This document shows positions 1 to 9,353 of a stretch of 64,000 nucleotides of DNA, in pieces (within the stretch, counting starts at the first letter, position 1; each line of letters begins with the position of its first letter). The stretch is from Ignavibacteriota bacterium (GTDB lineage: Bacteria; Bacteroidota; Ignavibacteria; Ignavibacteriales; Melioribacteraceae): the NCBI GenBank assembly GCA_016713565.1, contig JADJOX010000007.1:496001-560000 (forward strand), given 5' to 3'. Position numbers and translations under genes: made by a program. A model generated the notes under the pieces. It was not told where the DNA came from. It did not search any database and was given only the letters and a program-made list of their open reading frames with translations.

Positions 1-316
1 AATGTTCAAGTTTTTCAGCTTCTGCGTGCACTTCATCCCAAGAAAGATTCAAAGTTTTCATTAAAAATAATTCCCATAATCTATGCTTTCTTATTACATC
101 GACGGCAATTTTTTTTCCTTTGCTCAATAATTTAATTCCTTTGAACTTTTTATATTCAATAAATCCTTGTTTGGATAACTTATTCGCCATTTCCGAAATT
201 GCTGCTTTTGAAACGTTTAATTCCTTCGCAAGTTCAGCAGAGGTTATCATTTTTCCGTTATTTGAATTCTGCAGAAAAATTGTTTTTAAATAATTTTCTT
301 TTGATATAGTCGCCAT
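1..316 (-). CDS. DtxR/MntR-family metal-dependent regulator (C-terminus cut off)
   Basis: Reading left from an ATG at 316, the open frame encodes about 105 residues up to the window edge and does not appear as a closed reading frame because its end is missing. It starts MATISKENYLKTIF, continues with a winged-helix DNA-binding region (ITSAELAKELNVSKAAISEM, about residues 26-45) and then shows RKHRLWELFL and LSWDEVHAEAEKLEH, the dimerisation and metal-binding helix typical of DtxR, IdeR and MntR proteins; the E and H residues there are metal ligands in the family. Such proteins bind Mn(II) or Fe(II) and repress metal uptake genes. The gene is divergent from mrp and has a 20-bp palindrome just before its start, so autoregulation is likely. 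Whether manganese or iron is sensed cannot be decided from this fragment. Confidence 0.88.
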   Translation of the reverse strand, partial: MATISKENYLKTIFLQNSNNGKMITSAELAKELNVSKAAISEMANKLSKQGFIEYKKFKGIKLLSKGKKIAVDVIRKHRLWELFLMKTLNLSWDEVHAEAEKLEH

Positions 317-325
317 GATGTTACA

Positions 326-345
326 AAGTTAAGTATACTTAACTT
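326..345. promoter_or_regulatory. Perfect 20-bp palindrome, probable DtxR/MntR operator
   Basis: The 20 bases are a perfect inverted repeat with core TTAAGTATACTTAA, ending 10 bases before the start codon of the DtxR-type gene and 110 bases before mrp. A partial second copy (CAAGTATATTTTA) follows around 352-364. The layout resembles the TTAGGTTA...TAACCTAA operators of the DtxR family. That it is bound by the neighbouring regulator is an inference. Confidence 0.6.
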
Positions 346-455
346 ATTTGTCAAGTATATTTTATTTATACATGGTAAGATTTTATGTATCTTGGTTATA
401 AATGTCTTAATTCATATTTTTACTTAATATTTTTAATAATTAATGAAAGATTATC

Positions 456-1307
456 ATGGCAGAGAATTTTAGTGGTCATGCGGGTTCACCGCATTCAAAA
501 CTTTTACCAGGAGTTAAATATACAATAGCTGTTGCAAGCGGAAAAGGCGGTGTAGGTAAAAGCACTGTTTCAGTAAATCTTGCTTTAGCATTATCTAAAC
601 TAGGTGCCAAAGTCGGTTTATTAGATGCTGATATTTACGGTCCAAGTATTCCATTAATGATGGGGATTAATGGAAAACCGAAAATATATCAAAATGAGGG
701 TACAAACAAAATGGCCCCGCTTGAAAATTACGGAATTAAGTTAATGTCAATAGGTTTTTTAATTGATGACGATAATCCGGTGATATGGCGCGGACCAATG
801 GCAAGCGGCGCGTTAAAGCAATTTATGTCTGATGTTGATTGGGGAGAATTAGACTATTTAATATACGACCTTCCTCCCGGAACCGGTGACATTCAATTGA
901 CTTTGGTTCAAACTATTCCTTTAACCGGCGCTATTATAGTTACAACTCCACAAGAAGTTTCTCTTATAGATGCTAAAAAGGGACTTAAAATGTTTGAAAA
1001 AGTTAATGTTCCGGTTTATGGAATAATTGAAAATATGAGTTATTTTATTGCTCCTGATACGGGAAACAGATATAATATTTTTGGAACAGGCGGCGGTAAA
1101 AATTTAGCCGATCAATTAAATTCAAGATTGCTGGGCGGAATTCCAATTGACCCAAGAATTTGCGAAGGCGGAGACAGTGGGAAACCAATTGTAGAAAGTT
1201 TGCCCGAAAGTGAAGAATCCAAATTAATTATTGAAATTGCTCAAAATTTAATTCAAGCGGTTGAAAGTAATAATGCCGGTAATTCGGAAATTGAAATCGA
1301 GCTGTAA
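456..1307 (+). CDS. mrp: Mrp/ApbC-type P-loop ATPase, Fe-S cluster carrier family
   Basis: This cytoplasmic ATPase belongs to the Mrp/ApbC/NBP35 group that helps deliver iron-sulfur clusters to target proteins. The deviant Walker A motif SGKGGVGKST lies at residues 28-37, followed by DADIYGPSIP and DLPPGTGD, all family hallmarks. Two things differ from the E. coli form: there is no N-terminal MIP18/DUF59 domain (283 residues against about 370), and the CxxC that bridges the cluster is absent; the segment after ENMSYF at about residue 194 reads IAPDTGNR. Related cyanobacterial and Bacteroidota proteins also lack it. The gene overlaps the NifU-like gene by one base (TAATG), which supports a joint role in cluster assembly. 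The ATG at 456 is chosen because the upstream ATG at 443 is out of frame. Confidence 0.93.
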   Translation: MAENFSGHAGSPHSKLLPGVKYTIAVASGKGGVGKSTVSVNLALALSKLGAKVGLLDADIYGPSIPLMMGINGKPKIYQNEGTNKMAPLENYGIKLMSIGFLIDDDNPVIWRGPMASGALKQFMSDVDWGELDYLIYDLPPGTGDIQLTLVQTIPLTGAIIVTTPQEVSLIDAKKGLKMFEKVNVPVYGIIENMSYFIAPDTGNRYNIFGTGGGKNLADQLNSRLLGGIPIDPRICEGGDSGKPIVESLPESEESKLIIEIAQNLIQAVESNNAGNSEIEIEL

Positions 1308-1543
1308 TGATTGCAATTGATAAAAATAGTGTTGAGAACATTTTAGAATCAATTAGACCTTTCCTTAAAGAAGATAAAGGAGATATCGAATTGGTAAATA
1401 TAACAGAAGACGGAATTGTTGAAGTTAAACTGTTGGGAGCTTGCGCAGATTGCCCAATGTCGACTATGACATTAAGAGCAGGTGTGGAAAAAGCTTTACA
1501 AAAAGAGATTCCGAAAATTAAAAGAGTTGAATCAATAAATTAA
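1307..1543 (+). CDS. NifU-like C-terminal-domain Fe-S scaffold protein
   Basis: This 78-residue protein is a stand-alone NifU C-terminal domain, a family that holds or transfers [Fe-S] clusters through a conserved CxxC. The motif is present as GACADCPMS with Cys46 and Cys49, and the length matches single-domain Nfu proteins. Its start overlaps the mrp stop by one base, so the two are probably translationally coupled, with this protein supplying the cysteine pair that the Mrp partner lacks. That division of labour is inference. Confidence 0.9.
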   Translation: MIAIDKNSVENILESIRPFLKEDKGDIELVNITEDGIVEVKLLGACADCPMSTMTLRAGVEKALQKEIPKIKRVESIN

Positions 1544-1554
1544 ATTGGAGAAAA

Positions 1555-2310
1555 ATGAGAAAGTATATTATTGCCGGTAATTGGAAAATGAACAAAAATT
1601 TATCTGAAGCCATTCAGTTGGTTTCCGATTTAAAAATTGAGTTGAATGGTAAAAATTTAAATGCTGAAGTTGTTGTTGCCCCGCCGTTTATTTCGCTCGA
1701 AGCCGTGAAAACTTTAATTAAAGATACCGATATAAAATTAGGCGCTCAAAATATGCATTCAGTTGATTCAGGCGCATTTACCGGTGAAGTTTCTGCAGAT
1801 ATGTTGAAAAGTGTCGGCTGCGAATATGTAATTCTCGGACATTCCGAAAGAAGAACAATTTTTGGAGAAAGCGATGAATTCATTAATCAAAAAGTTAAAC
1901 AAGCTTTAAAAAATAATTTAACACCAATCCTGTGCTGCGGCGAATCTTTAGAAGAAAGAGAAAACGGAACTACTTTTAAAGTCGTTGAACAGCAAATTAA
2001 AACTTGTTTGAATAATTTATCCGAAGAAGAAATTAAAAATACTGTTATTGCATATGAACCAATATGGGCAATAGGAACGGGAAAAACCGCAACACCCGAA
2101 CAGGCGCAGGAAGTCCATGAATTCATTAGAAACCTTTTGGTAAAATTAACTTCTGTTGAAACCGCACAAGAAATAACTATTCAATACGGCGGAAGTGTTA
2201 ACGCAAAAAATGCAAAAGATTTGCTTTCCAAACCGGATATCGATGGAGCTTTGGTTGGCGGTGCTTGTTTAAAAGCAGATTCTTTTAGAGAAATTATCTT
2301 AAGTGTTTAG
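1555..2310 (+). CDS. tpiA: Triosephosphate isomerase
   Basis: The enzyme interconverts dihydroxyacetone phosphate and glyceraldehyde 3-phosphate in glycolysis and gluconeogenesis. At 251 residues it has normal length, with the catalytic lysine in GNWKMN (about residue 13), the histidine in LGHSERR (about 95), the catalytic glutamate in YEPIWAIGTGK (about 167) and the phosphate-gripping GGSV and GALVGGA loops near the C-terminus. A GGAG ribosome site lies six bases before the ATG. It closes a short run with mrp and the NifU-like gene, followed by a hairpin. Confidence 0.98.
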   Translation: MRKYIIAGNWKMNKNLSEAIQLVSDLKIELNGKNLNAEVVVAPPFISLEAVKTLIKDTDIKLGAQNMHSVDSGAFTGEVSADMLKSVGCEYVILGHSERRTIFGESDEFINQKVKQALKNNLTPILCCGESLEERENGTTFKVVEQQIKTCLNNLSEEEIKNTVIAYEPIWAIGTGKTATPEQAQEVHEFIRNLLVKLTSVETAQEITIQYGGSVNAKNAKDLLSKPDIDGALVGGACLKADSFREIILSV

Positions 2311-2318
2311 CAAAATTA

Positions 2319-2343
2319 AAGGGGTAAGCCAATTTTACCCCTT
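2319..2343 (+). terminator. Hairpin terminator after tpiA
   Basis: A perfect 9-bp stem (AAGGGGTAA at 2319-2327 with TTACCCCTT at 2335-2343) has a 7-base loop and begins nine bases after the tpiA stop codon. The downstream T run is poor (ATTCTGTT), so termination may be incomplete or Rho-assisted. Confidence 0.7.
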
Positions 2344-2453
2344 ATTCTGTTAACTTGTTTAATAACAATAAGTTAACAAATTTTTATCAAATTGATTTCG
2401 CGTCTTTTTTTTAGTATATTTTCAGATTATTTTATTAAAAATAACTTATTTAA

Positions 2454-5021
2454 ATGCTAAAAAAATATCTTCCCTTAATCTTAATAATAATTCTACAAAA
2501 TAATTTATTTGCACAATTTAAAATTGATCAACTACCATCTGATATTGAGAATTTAAAAGATTCTTTGTTTTTGGGAATTTCAAAAACTAGATCAATTCAA
2601 TATTTTAATAAGAATTGGAAAATATTTTTTGTAGATGAACCTGAAAAATTCAGCCAAGTTTCTTTTCCGCTTAAATTCACGTCAAAGAAAATCGTAATCT
2701 TTGAAAAAGAATTTTCAATTGCCGGCGATAAACTTACTAAAAATATTGTTCAACTTAATTTTCTCGGGCTAAATTATTCAGCGGAAATATTTTTAAACAA
2801 CGCTACAATTTACAAACATGCCGGCGGCGAAATTCCGTTCGAAATTGAACTTCCCGAAAGCATATTAAATTATGATTCACCGAATACTTTACGAATTAAA
2901 ATTCAATATGATTTAAATTCCGAAACAACAATTCCATTAATGCAGAGATTTTTATTTCCAACAAACTTCGGCGGAATATTTAGAGATGTTTACTTATCAT
3001 TTAAACCTAAATTAGGCGTTAAAGATGTTACTTACAATTTAGTAAGAAATGGAAGCGGCGGTAATTTAAATTTTTCCGTATTTCTGCAGAACTTTTCTAA
3101 AATTAAAGTCGATTCAACAAATCCAAATTTTGATGGAAACTTTAAGATCCAAGCATCAATTAAATTTAATTTTGATACTTCTGCTGTTTACAACAATACT
3201 TGGAATATCAATTCGCAAACAAATAAATCTGAATTTTCCGTACCATTAGCCAAAATTGTAAATTGGAAACCCAATTCTCCAAAATCTTACATTGTTAAAA
3301 TTATTCTTACCAATGGCAGCGGCGTTGTACTTGATGAATTATCTAAAAACATTGCTTTGGTTGATATTAAAAAATCCGAAAGAATGTTAAAAGTCGATGG
3401 CAATGATTTTTTAATAAATGGAGTAACATACATCCGCTCAAACTTAGCATCTATTTCCAGTTTTAGAAAAATTGAATTAGATATAAAGAAAATTAAAGAA
3501 GCCGGATTTAATACTGTCAGATTCAGTAAAACAATTCCCCACCCTTATGCTATTTACCTTTGTGAGAAATACGGGCTTTTCTCCTTAATTGAATTACCAC
3601 TAAACTCTGTACCGGAAAAGTTTACATCAGATGTAAATTTTAGAAGCAGAGTAAGTTCGTTTTTAAACAGAGTTATTAAGTACTATGATAAATATAATAC
3701 AGTTATTGGTTTAGGCGCCGGCGGTTCATTTATAAGATCATCTCAAACTCACGGCGAGTTTATTGTATATATAAATAAAATTATTAAATCTTCCTCGCCA
3801 GATAAATTAACATACGCTTCTTTCTTTGGTAATTACAGCAACAACATTATCGATGGTTTGGATTTATACGGAATTGAAGTTTACGGAGTAGAACCTTCAA
3901 TTTTCTTTAACAATTATCTAGATAAGACAAGCGAAGATTCTTCATTTTATTTTATCAGTGAAGCTACTTATCCGACATACAATGGTGGTACTAACGGATA
4001 TTTAAATGAAAATTCATACGAAGGACAGGCAAAATTTTTTGACGGAATAATTGATATTACTAACGAATCAAATCTTAAAGGATTTGTACTAAATTCTATG
4101 TTTGATTATCAAGGCGACTTTGCTCCTTTGTTTTCCGGCTACAGCAGCGTTGATAATTATGCAATTGGAATTCTGCCTCAAAATGTTGAAGATACAAGAT
4201 TGAGTTTTAACGTTATAAAATCACGATTGAATAACGGCACAAAGACCTCAATCCCAATTGGAAACAGCAGCGACGATGCTCCGATAATTTTCATTATTGC
4301 CGCTTTATTGAATTCTATAATTATTGCTCTGCTAATTAACTCAAAAAGGAAATTTAGAGAAGATACAATGAGAGCTTTACTTCGTCCCTACAATTTTTAT
4401 TCGGATATTAGGGATCAAAGAATTCTTAATGGATTTCATTCAAATATATTAATGTTTTTATTGTCAGGCTCTAATGCGTTATTGGTTTCAATTATTTTAT
4501 ACCACCTTAAATCCAATATTCTTTTCGAAAAAATTATTATTGCTTTCGGCAATTATAAATTAAGCTCAATTATTTCCTATTTAGCGTGGAATCCAATCGA
4601 ATCATTTCTTTACATTTATGTTGCTACTATAATTTTATTTTTTGTTATCAGTATTCTTTTCCACTTATCATCATTTTTTGTAAAGAACAGAATCTTATTC
4701 TCTAGCGTATATTCGGTTGCAATATGGGCATTTTTACCAATGGCATTGCTTGTTCCAATTGAAACAATATTATATAAAATTCTGGAACTGAACTTGTATA
4801 ATATTATCATATATTTCGTTTTATTTTTGTTTATTATCTGGATAATTCAAAGATTTTTAAAAGGGATTTACGTCATTTTTGATGTCAGACCATTTTTAGT
4901 TTATCTGTACAGTTACTTATTGATTATCATTATAGCAGTATCCGCAATTTTCTATTTACAATATTTTTCTAACACTATTGATTATATAACATTAGCGTTA
5001 AGACAATTTTCGCTGATATAG
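2454..5021 (+). CDS. Secreted glycoside hydrolase family 2-like protein with C-terminal membrane region
   Basis: The 855-residue protein begins with a signal peptide (about 1-20, ending LFAQ). Residues about 70-185 look like a GH2 sugar-binding jelly roll, including GGIFRDVYL; an immunoglobulin-like part follows, then a TIM-barrel start at about 320 (NGVTYIRSN) and IKEAGFNTVRFS. In active GH2 enzymes the acid/base glutamate sits in an NE motif; the matching place here (about 418) reads GLGAGGSF with no glutamate. A possible nucleophile glutamate remains in ISEATYP (about 501). From about 610 to the end there are some six hydrophobic segments, starting IIFIIAALLNSIIIALLI. It is therefore probably a membrane-anchored, possibly non-catalytic carbohydrate binder. 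Substrate is unknown. The stop lies 12 bases before smc. I do not know a named family with this fusion. Confidence 0.7.
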   Translation: MLKKYLPLILIIILQNNLFAQFKIDQLPSDIENLKDSLFLGISKTRSIQYFNKNWKIFFVDEPEKFSQVSFPLKFTSKKIVIFEKEFSIAGDKLTKNIVQLNFLGLNYSAEIFLNNATIYKHAGGEIPFEIELPESILNYDSPNTLRIKIQYDLNSETTIPLMQRFLFPTNFGGIFRDVYLSFKPKLGVKDVTYNLVRNGSGGNLNFSVFLQNFSKIKVDSTNPNFDGNFKIQASIKFNFDTSAVYNNTWNINSQTNKSEFSVPLAKIVNWKPNSPKSYIVKIILTNGSGVVLDELSKNIALVDIKKSERMLKVDGNDFLINGVTYIRSNLASISSFRKIELDIKKIKEAGFNTVRFSKTIPHPYAIYLCEKYGLFSLIELPLNSVPEKFTSDVNFRSRVSSFLNRVIKYYDKYNTVIGLGAGGSFIRSSQTHGEFIVYINKIIKSSSPDKLTYASFFGNYSNNIIDGLDLYGIEVYGVEPSIFFNNYLDKTSEDSSFYFISEATYPTYNGGTNGYLNENSYEGQAKFFDGIIDITNESNLKGFVLNSMFDYQGDFAPLFSGYSSVDNYAIGILPQNVEDTRLSFNVIKSRLNNGTKTSIPIGNSSDDAPIIFIIAALLNSIIIALLINSKRKFREDTMRALLRPYNFYSDIRDQRILNGFHSNILMFLLSGSNALLVSIILYHLKSNILFEKIIIAFGNYKLSSIISYLAWNPIESFLYIYVATIILFFVISILFHLSSFFVKNRILFSSVYSVAIWAFLPMALLVPIETILYKILELNLYNIIIYFVLFLFIIWIIQRFLKGIYVIFDVRPFLVYLYSYLLIIIIAVSAIFYLQYFSNTIDYITLALRQFSLI

Positions 5022-5033
5022 AGGAAAAATTAT

Positions 5034-8000
5034 TTGCATCTATCCAAAGTTGAAATATTCGGTTTCAAATCATTTGCTAATAAAACAGTAGTTGATTTTA
5101 CAAGAGGTATTACCGGAATTGTCGGTCCAAACGGCTGCGGCAAAACAAATATTGTTGATGCCATTAGATGGTGTTTGGGAGAACAAAAAAGCAGTACTTT
5201 AAGAAGTGATAAAATGGAAAATGTAATTTTTAATGGAACGAGGACCAAAAAACCAATGGGTATGGCTGAAGTTTCATTAACAATTATGAATGATAAAGGA
5301 ATTTTGCCGACAGATTTTTCCGAAGTTACTATTACACGCAGAATATTTCGTTCAGGCGAAAGTGAATATTTGCTTAATAAAAATATTTGCCGATTAAAAG
5401 ATATTACAAATCTTTTTATGGATACCGGAATGGGAACAAACGCCTATTCGGTTATTGAATTAAAAATGATTGAAACAATATTAAGCAACAAAGCTGAAGA
5501 ACGTAGAAGAATGTTTGAAGAAGCCGCTGGCGTAAATAAATATAAGTTAAGAAGAAGACTTTCGCTTAATAAACTTGATGAAGTAAAAAAAGATTTAACT
5601 AGAGTAAATGATATTGTTTCTGAAGTTGATAAAAATGTTAAGTCATTAGAACGACAGGCAAAAAAAGCTGATAGATATAATCAGCTGCAGACAGAATTAA
5701 AAGAATTAGAACTTGGTTTGTCCGAAAGAGAATATTTTTTATTTACAAGTCAGCTTGAAAATTTTAGAAATGAATCTACAGTACTTCAAAACCAAAAAGA
5801 AGAAATTGATAATCAGCGAAGAGAGATTGAAGGAAAATTGATTGAACTTCGCCAGCAAATAAGTTCAGTTGAAAGTTCCTATCGCGAAAAATCAAATTTT
5901 ATTTCTCAACTCACTGAAAAATTATTTACACTTAATAAAAATATTTCCGTTTCTCAAGAAAGAACAAAATCGCTAAATAATAATATCGAAAGATTTGAAA
6001 GAAATATAGAAGATTATATAATTGAAAAAGAAGACGCAGACGAAAATATAATAAATTATACGCAGAAAATAGATAAGATTACAATTGACCTAAACGATAA
6101 AGAAAAACTTGTTGCCGATAATAAAATTCTGCTCGATTCAAAAAGAACAGAATTACTGAAGAATAAAGAAATCTATAAATCAAAGTTTGATGAATTTAAC
6201 AATTCGCAAAAAGAAATTACTTCTCTCGAAAATAAAATTTCAAACAATACAAAATCGGTTGAACAGCACAATCAGACTTTGTTGAAGCTGAATAATAACA
6301 TTCAAAACATTACTTCCAATGTTGCTAAAAGCGTTGGTTATCTTGAGGATTTAGAAAATGAAAAAGCGCAAGTTGAATTAAAATTAAAAGAATCTGAACA
6401 TGTTTATTCAAAAAATCTTCAAGAAAAAGAAAATTTAGAAAAAGAAATTTCTGAATTGCGCATTAAAGAATTTGACGAGAAAAGTAAGATAAATAATGTT
6501 AAGAATAAAATTGAGTTCTTTCAAAATTTAATAAATAATTTAGAAGGCGTTTCTAAAGGTTCAAAAGCTTTAATTGAAAGCGAAGGCTGGACGACAAAGA
6601 TAAATTCATCCTTGCGGATGTTGGGCTTCCCAAAGAAGAATATAGATCTGTTGTTGAAACAATTTTGAAAAATGTTTTAAATAATATTATTATTGTAAAT
6701 TTTGATGAATTGAAATCGACAATTAATTATCTAAAAAAAAATCCGTTGGGAAAAGCTTACTTTTTATTGAAAGAAAATACTTCGGAAAAAGGGCTGTTAA
6801 AAAAAATCAACAGTTATTCAATTTCCAGAAAAATAAAAAAGATTGAAAAGACCGATGATTTTATAAGCTGGACAGATAACCTTATTGAAGTTGAACCAAA
6901 ATGGAAAGAATTCTTCAGCAAAAGCTTAGAGAAAACCGCAATTGTAAAATCATTGGAAAGCGCATTCAACTTAATAAAAATTTATCCCGATTTTAATTTT
7001 ATTACTTTGGATGGCGATTACATTACTAATAATGGTATTGTAGAAGCCGGTTCGGCGGATAATTTGGAAGATTCACTTTTCGGTAGAAGAAAATTACTTG
7101 AAGAGCTTAAAAATGAATATCCGAAGTTAGAAAATAGTCTGCTTTCTTTAAGAAACATCATAGATGGAAAAGAAGAAAGCGCTTCAAAAATAAATTTGAA
7201 AGTTATTTCGGATCAAGGAAAAATTCTCATAAACGAAATTAACAATATTGAAAAGCAAATTTCTCAATTGGAATACGAAAAGAGTAAAGCTGCCAACGAT
7301 ATTGAAAATATTCAAAATGATATCCAGGAAAACGTTTCCGAATTAAATTCAACCGAAACCGAATTGACAAATTTTATATCGTTATTTGAAGTTAAGAAAA
7401 ATGAAATAGAAAATTTTCGAAATGAGCTGAATGATTTTGAAGGAATTCTAAATACGGAAGAAGATGATTTTTCAAAATTCCAAAGCGAATACAATTCGTT
7501 GCGTATTGAGCTTGAAAGATTAAAAGGCGAAAATAAAAATTTAAATAACCTACTTAACAAAGCCCGTGAAACCAGCGAATCACTTTCCAAAACAATTGAA
7601 AAACTTCATAAAGAAATTGAAAATTCGAAAAATGAAATTACTTCTATTGAATCAGCAATAGAAGATTCTCAACTTGAGCACGATGAAATTAATTCTGATA
7701 AAATTACAAACTCCGAAGCATTGGTAAAAATTGAACAGGAACTTATTTCAAAGAAAAATATTTCTAGTGAACTTGAACACAATTTGAACTCCGTTAGAAA
7801 TGAAAGACAAAATATTTCGGATAGAATTCATCATATTCAAGTAAAGGAAAATGAAATTTCTATAAGACTTGAAAATCTTGTAAATCATATTAAAGATGAA
7901 TATGCCGTTCAGCTTGAAAGAAAAGAATTTGAGGATATTGAAACTTATAACTTCAACTCAATTTCTGCGGAAGTTCATTCATTCAAAGAAAAATTGAAAA

Positions 8001-8620
8001 ACCTGGGTCCAATAAATCTTTTAGCTTATTCAGAGTATGAAGAAGAAAACGAAAGACTTAAATTTTTAGAACAGCAAAGAACCGATCTTGTTAATTCCGA
8101 AAAAGATTTGATAAATACTATCAAGGAAATTAATGAAAGCGCGGAAAAAGTTTTTATGGAAACATTTTCGGTAATTAAAGATAATTTCATAAAAATATTT
8201 CAGTCAGTTTTTAATCCAGGAGATGAAGCTGATTTAATTCTTGAAGAAGGTGTCGATCCTTTAGAAGCAAAAATAGAAATTATCGCAAAACCTAAAGGTA
8301 AACGTCCAACCGGAATAGAACTTTTATCCGGAGGAGAAAAAACACTTACCGCTACAGCATTATTATTTGCGATCTATTTAGTTAAACCAAGTCCGTTTTG
8401 TATAATGGATGAAGTTGACGCTCCACTTGATGATGCAAACATTGATCGATTTACAAAATTGCTGAAAGATTTCAGCGATAATACTCAGTTTATTATTGTT
8501 ACGCATAACAAAAGAACAATGGAAGCCGCGGAAAATATGTACGGAGTTACAATTCAAGAAGAAGGAATTTCAAAATTAGTTGGAGTTCAATTTAACCAAG
8601 AAATAAGTGTATCGGCTTAA
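5034..8620 (+). CDS. smc: Chromosome segregation ATPase SMC, interrupted by a single-base frameshift
   Basis: SMC forms the ring-shaped condensin ATPase that compacts and segregates the chromosome. The N-terminal half (frame from a TTG start at 5034, with GAGG in front) has Walker A GPNGCGKTN at residues 31-39, GLGEQ-like CLGEQKSS and a long coiled coil; the C-terminal half has the signature LLSGGEKTLTA and Walker B CIMDEVDAPLDD. The first frame stops at 6668, while hinge-proximal sequence (KFILADVGLPKEEY) continues in another frame from about 6599. Adding one A to the AAA at 6596-6598 restores a continuous protein of about 1,190 residues, the normal length. No slippery heptamer is visible, so I treat this as one gene with a one-base deletion, probably a sequence error. 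The downstream gene's ATG follows directly after the stop. Confidence 0.93.
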
Positions 8621-9351
8621 TGCAATTTGATGTAAGAAATAAATTTAATATATATATTGATTTTGACGGCACAATTACAAACATAGACGTTGGAGAACAA
8701 ATGTTTGTAAAATTCGGTGATCCGGAAAAATGTAAAAATGTTATTGATGAATGGGTTGATGGAAAAACAAGTTCCAGAACTGTTTGGATAGAACTTTGTA
8801 AAACTGTTTCTGATTTTAATGAAAATGATTTTGATAAATTTATTGATGAAGTTGAACTGGATCCATACTTTTTGGAATTTATTGAATATTGTAAATCAAA
8901 CAATTTTGCGGTCACAATTTTGAGCGATGGTTTAGATTATTATATAAATAAAATTGCGTCAAAAAATAAATTTGATGATTTAAAGATTTTTTCAAATACT
9001 TTGAAAGTTGAAAAGGATAAACAGCTGGTTCCATCATTTCCTTTCGGAGATGAAGAATGCAGCAATTGCGCAAACTGTAAAAGAAATCATATTTTGAATT
9101 CGTCACGCGATGATGAAATAAATATTTATATCGGCGACGGATATTCTGATACTTGTGCGGCTCAGTACTGCGATTATATTTTTGCGAAAAGATCATTGTT
9201 GAAATATTGTGAAAAAAATCGCATACCGTATTATCCGTTCAACAATTTTTCAGATGTAAAAAAAATAGTCGAACAATTATCAGCAAAAAGAAAAATTAAA
9301 AAAAGACATCAAGCATCACTCAAACGACGAGATGCGTATATGCAAGGGTAA
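8620..9351 (+). CDS. HAD-superfamily phosphatase, MtnX-like
   Basis: The 243-residue protein has the HAD nucleophile motif DFDGTIT (Asp14, Asp16), a motif II serine in ILSDGLDYY and motif IV GDGYSDTCAA. It resembles the MtnX/phosphoserine-phosphatase-like group that includes 2-hydroxy-3-keto-5-methylthiopentenyl-1-phosphate phosphatase of methionine salvage. Like members of that group it has a cysteine-rich insert, here Cys147, Cys150 and Cys153 (ECSNCANCKRNH), which may bind metal. No other methionine salvage gene is nearby, so the substrate is uncertain. The C-terminus is strongly basic (KRKIKKRHQASLKRRD). The start overlaps the smc stop by one base, so expression is probably coupled to smc. 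Confidence 0.75.
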   Translation: MQFDVRNKFNIYIDFDGTITNIDVGEQMFVKFGDPEKCKNVIDEWVDGKTSSRTVWIELCKTVSDFNENDFDKFIDEVELDPYFLEFIEYCKSNNFAVTILSDGLDYYINKIASKNKFDDLKIFSNTLKVEKDKQLVPSFPFGDEECSNCANCKRNHILNSSRDDEINIYIGDGYSDTCAAQYCDYIFAKRSLLKYCEKNRIPYYPFNNFSDVKKIVEQLSAKRKIKKRHQASLKRRDAYMQG

Positions 9352-9353
9352 CA

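Noticed and set aside
4616..4810. Short antisense reading frames within larger genes across the window
   Set aside because: They lack recognisable motifs, have no ribosome site and lie opposite well-supported genes; AT-rich coding sequence yields many such frames.
5034..8620. Two separate SMC-related genes, or programmed frameshifting in smc
   Set aside because: The frames overlap by four bases in the middle of a continuous homology, the missing base is in an A run, and no slippery heptamer or downstream hairpin is visible. One gene with a one-base error fits better.
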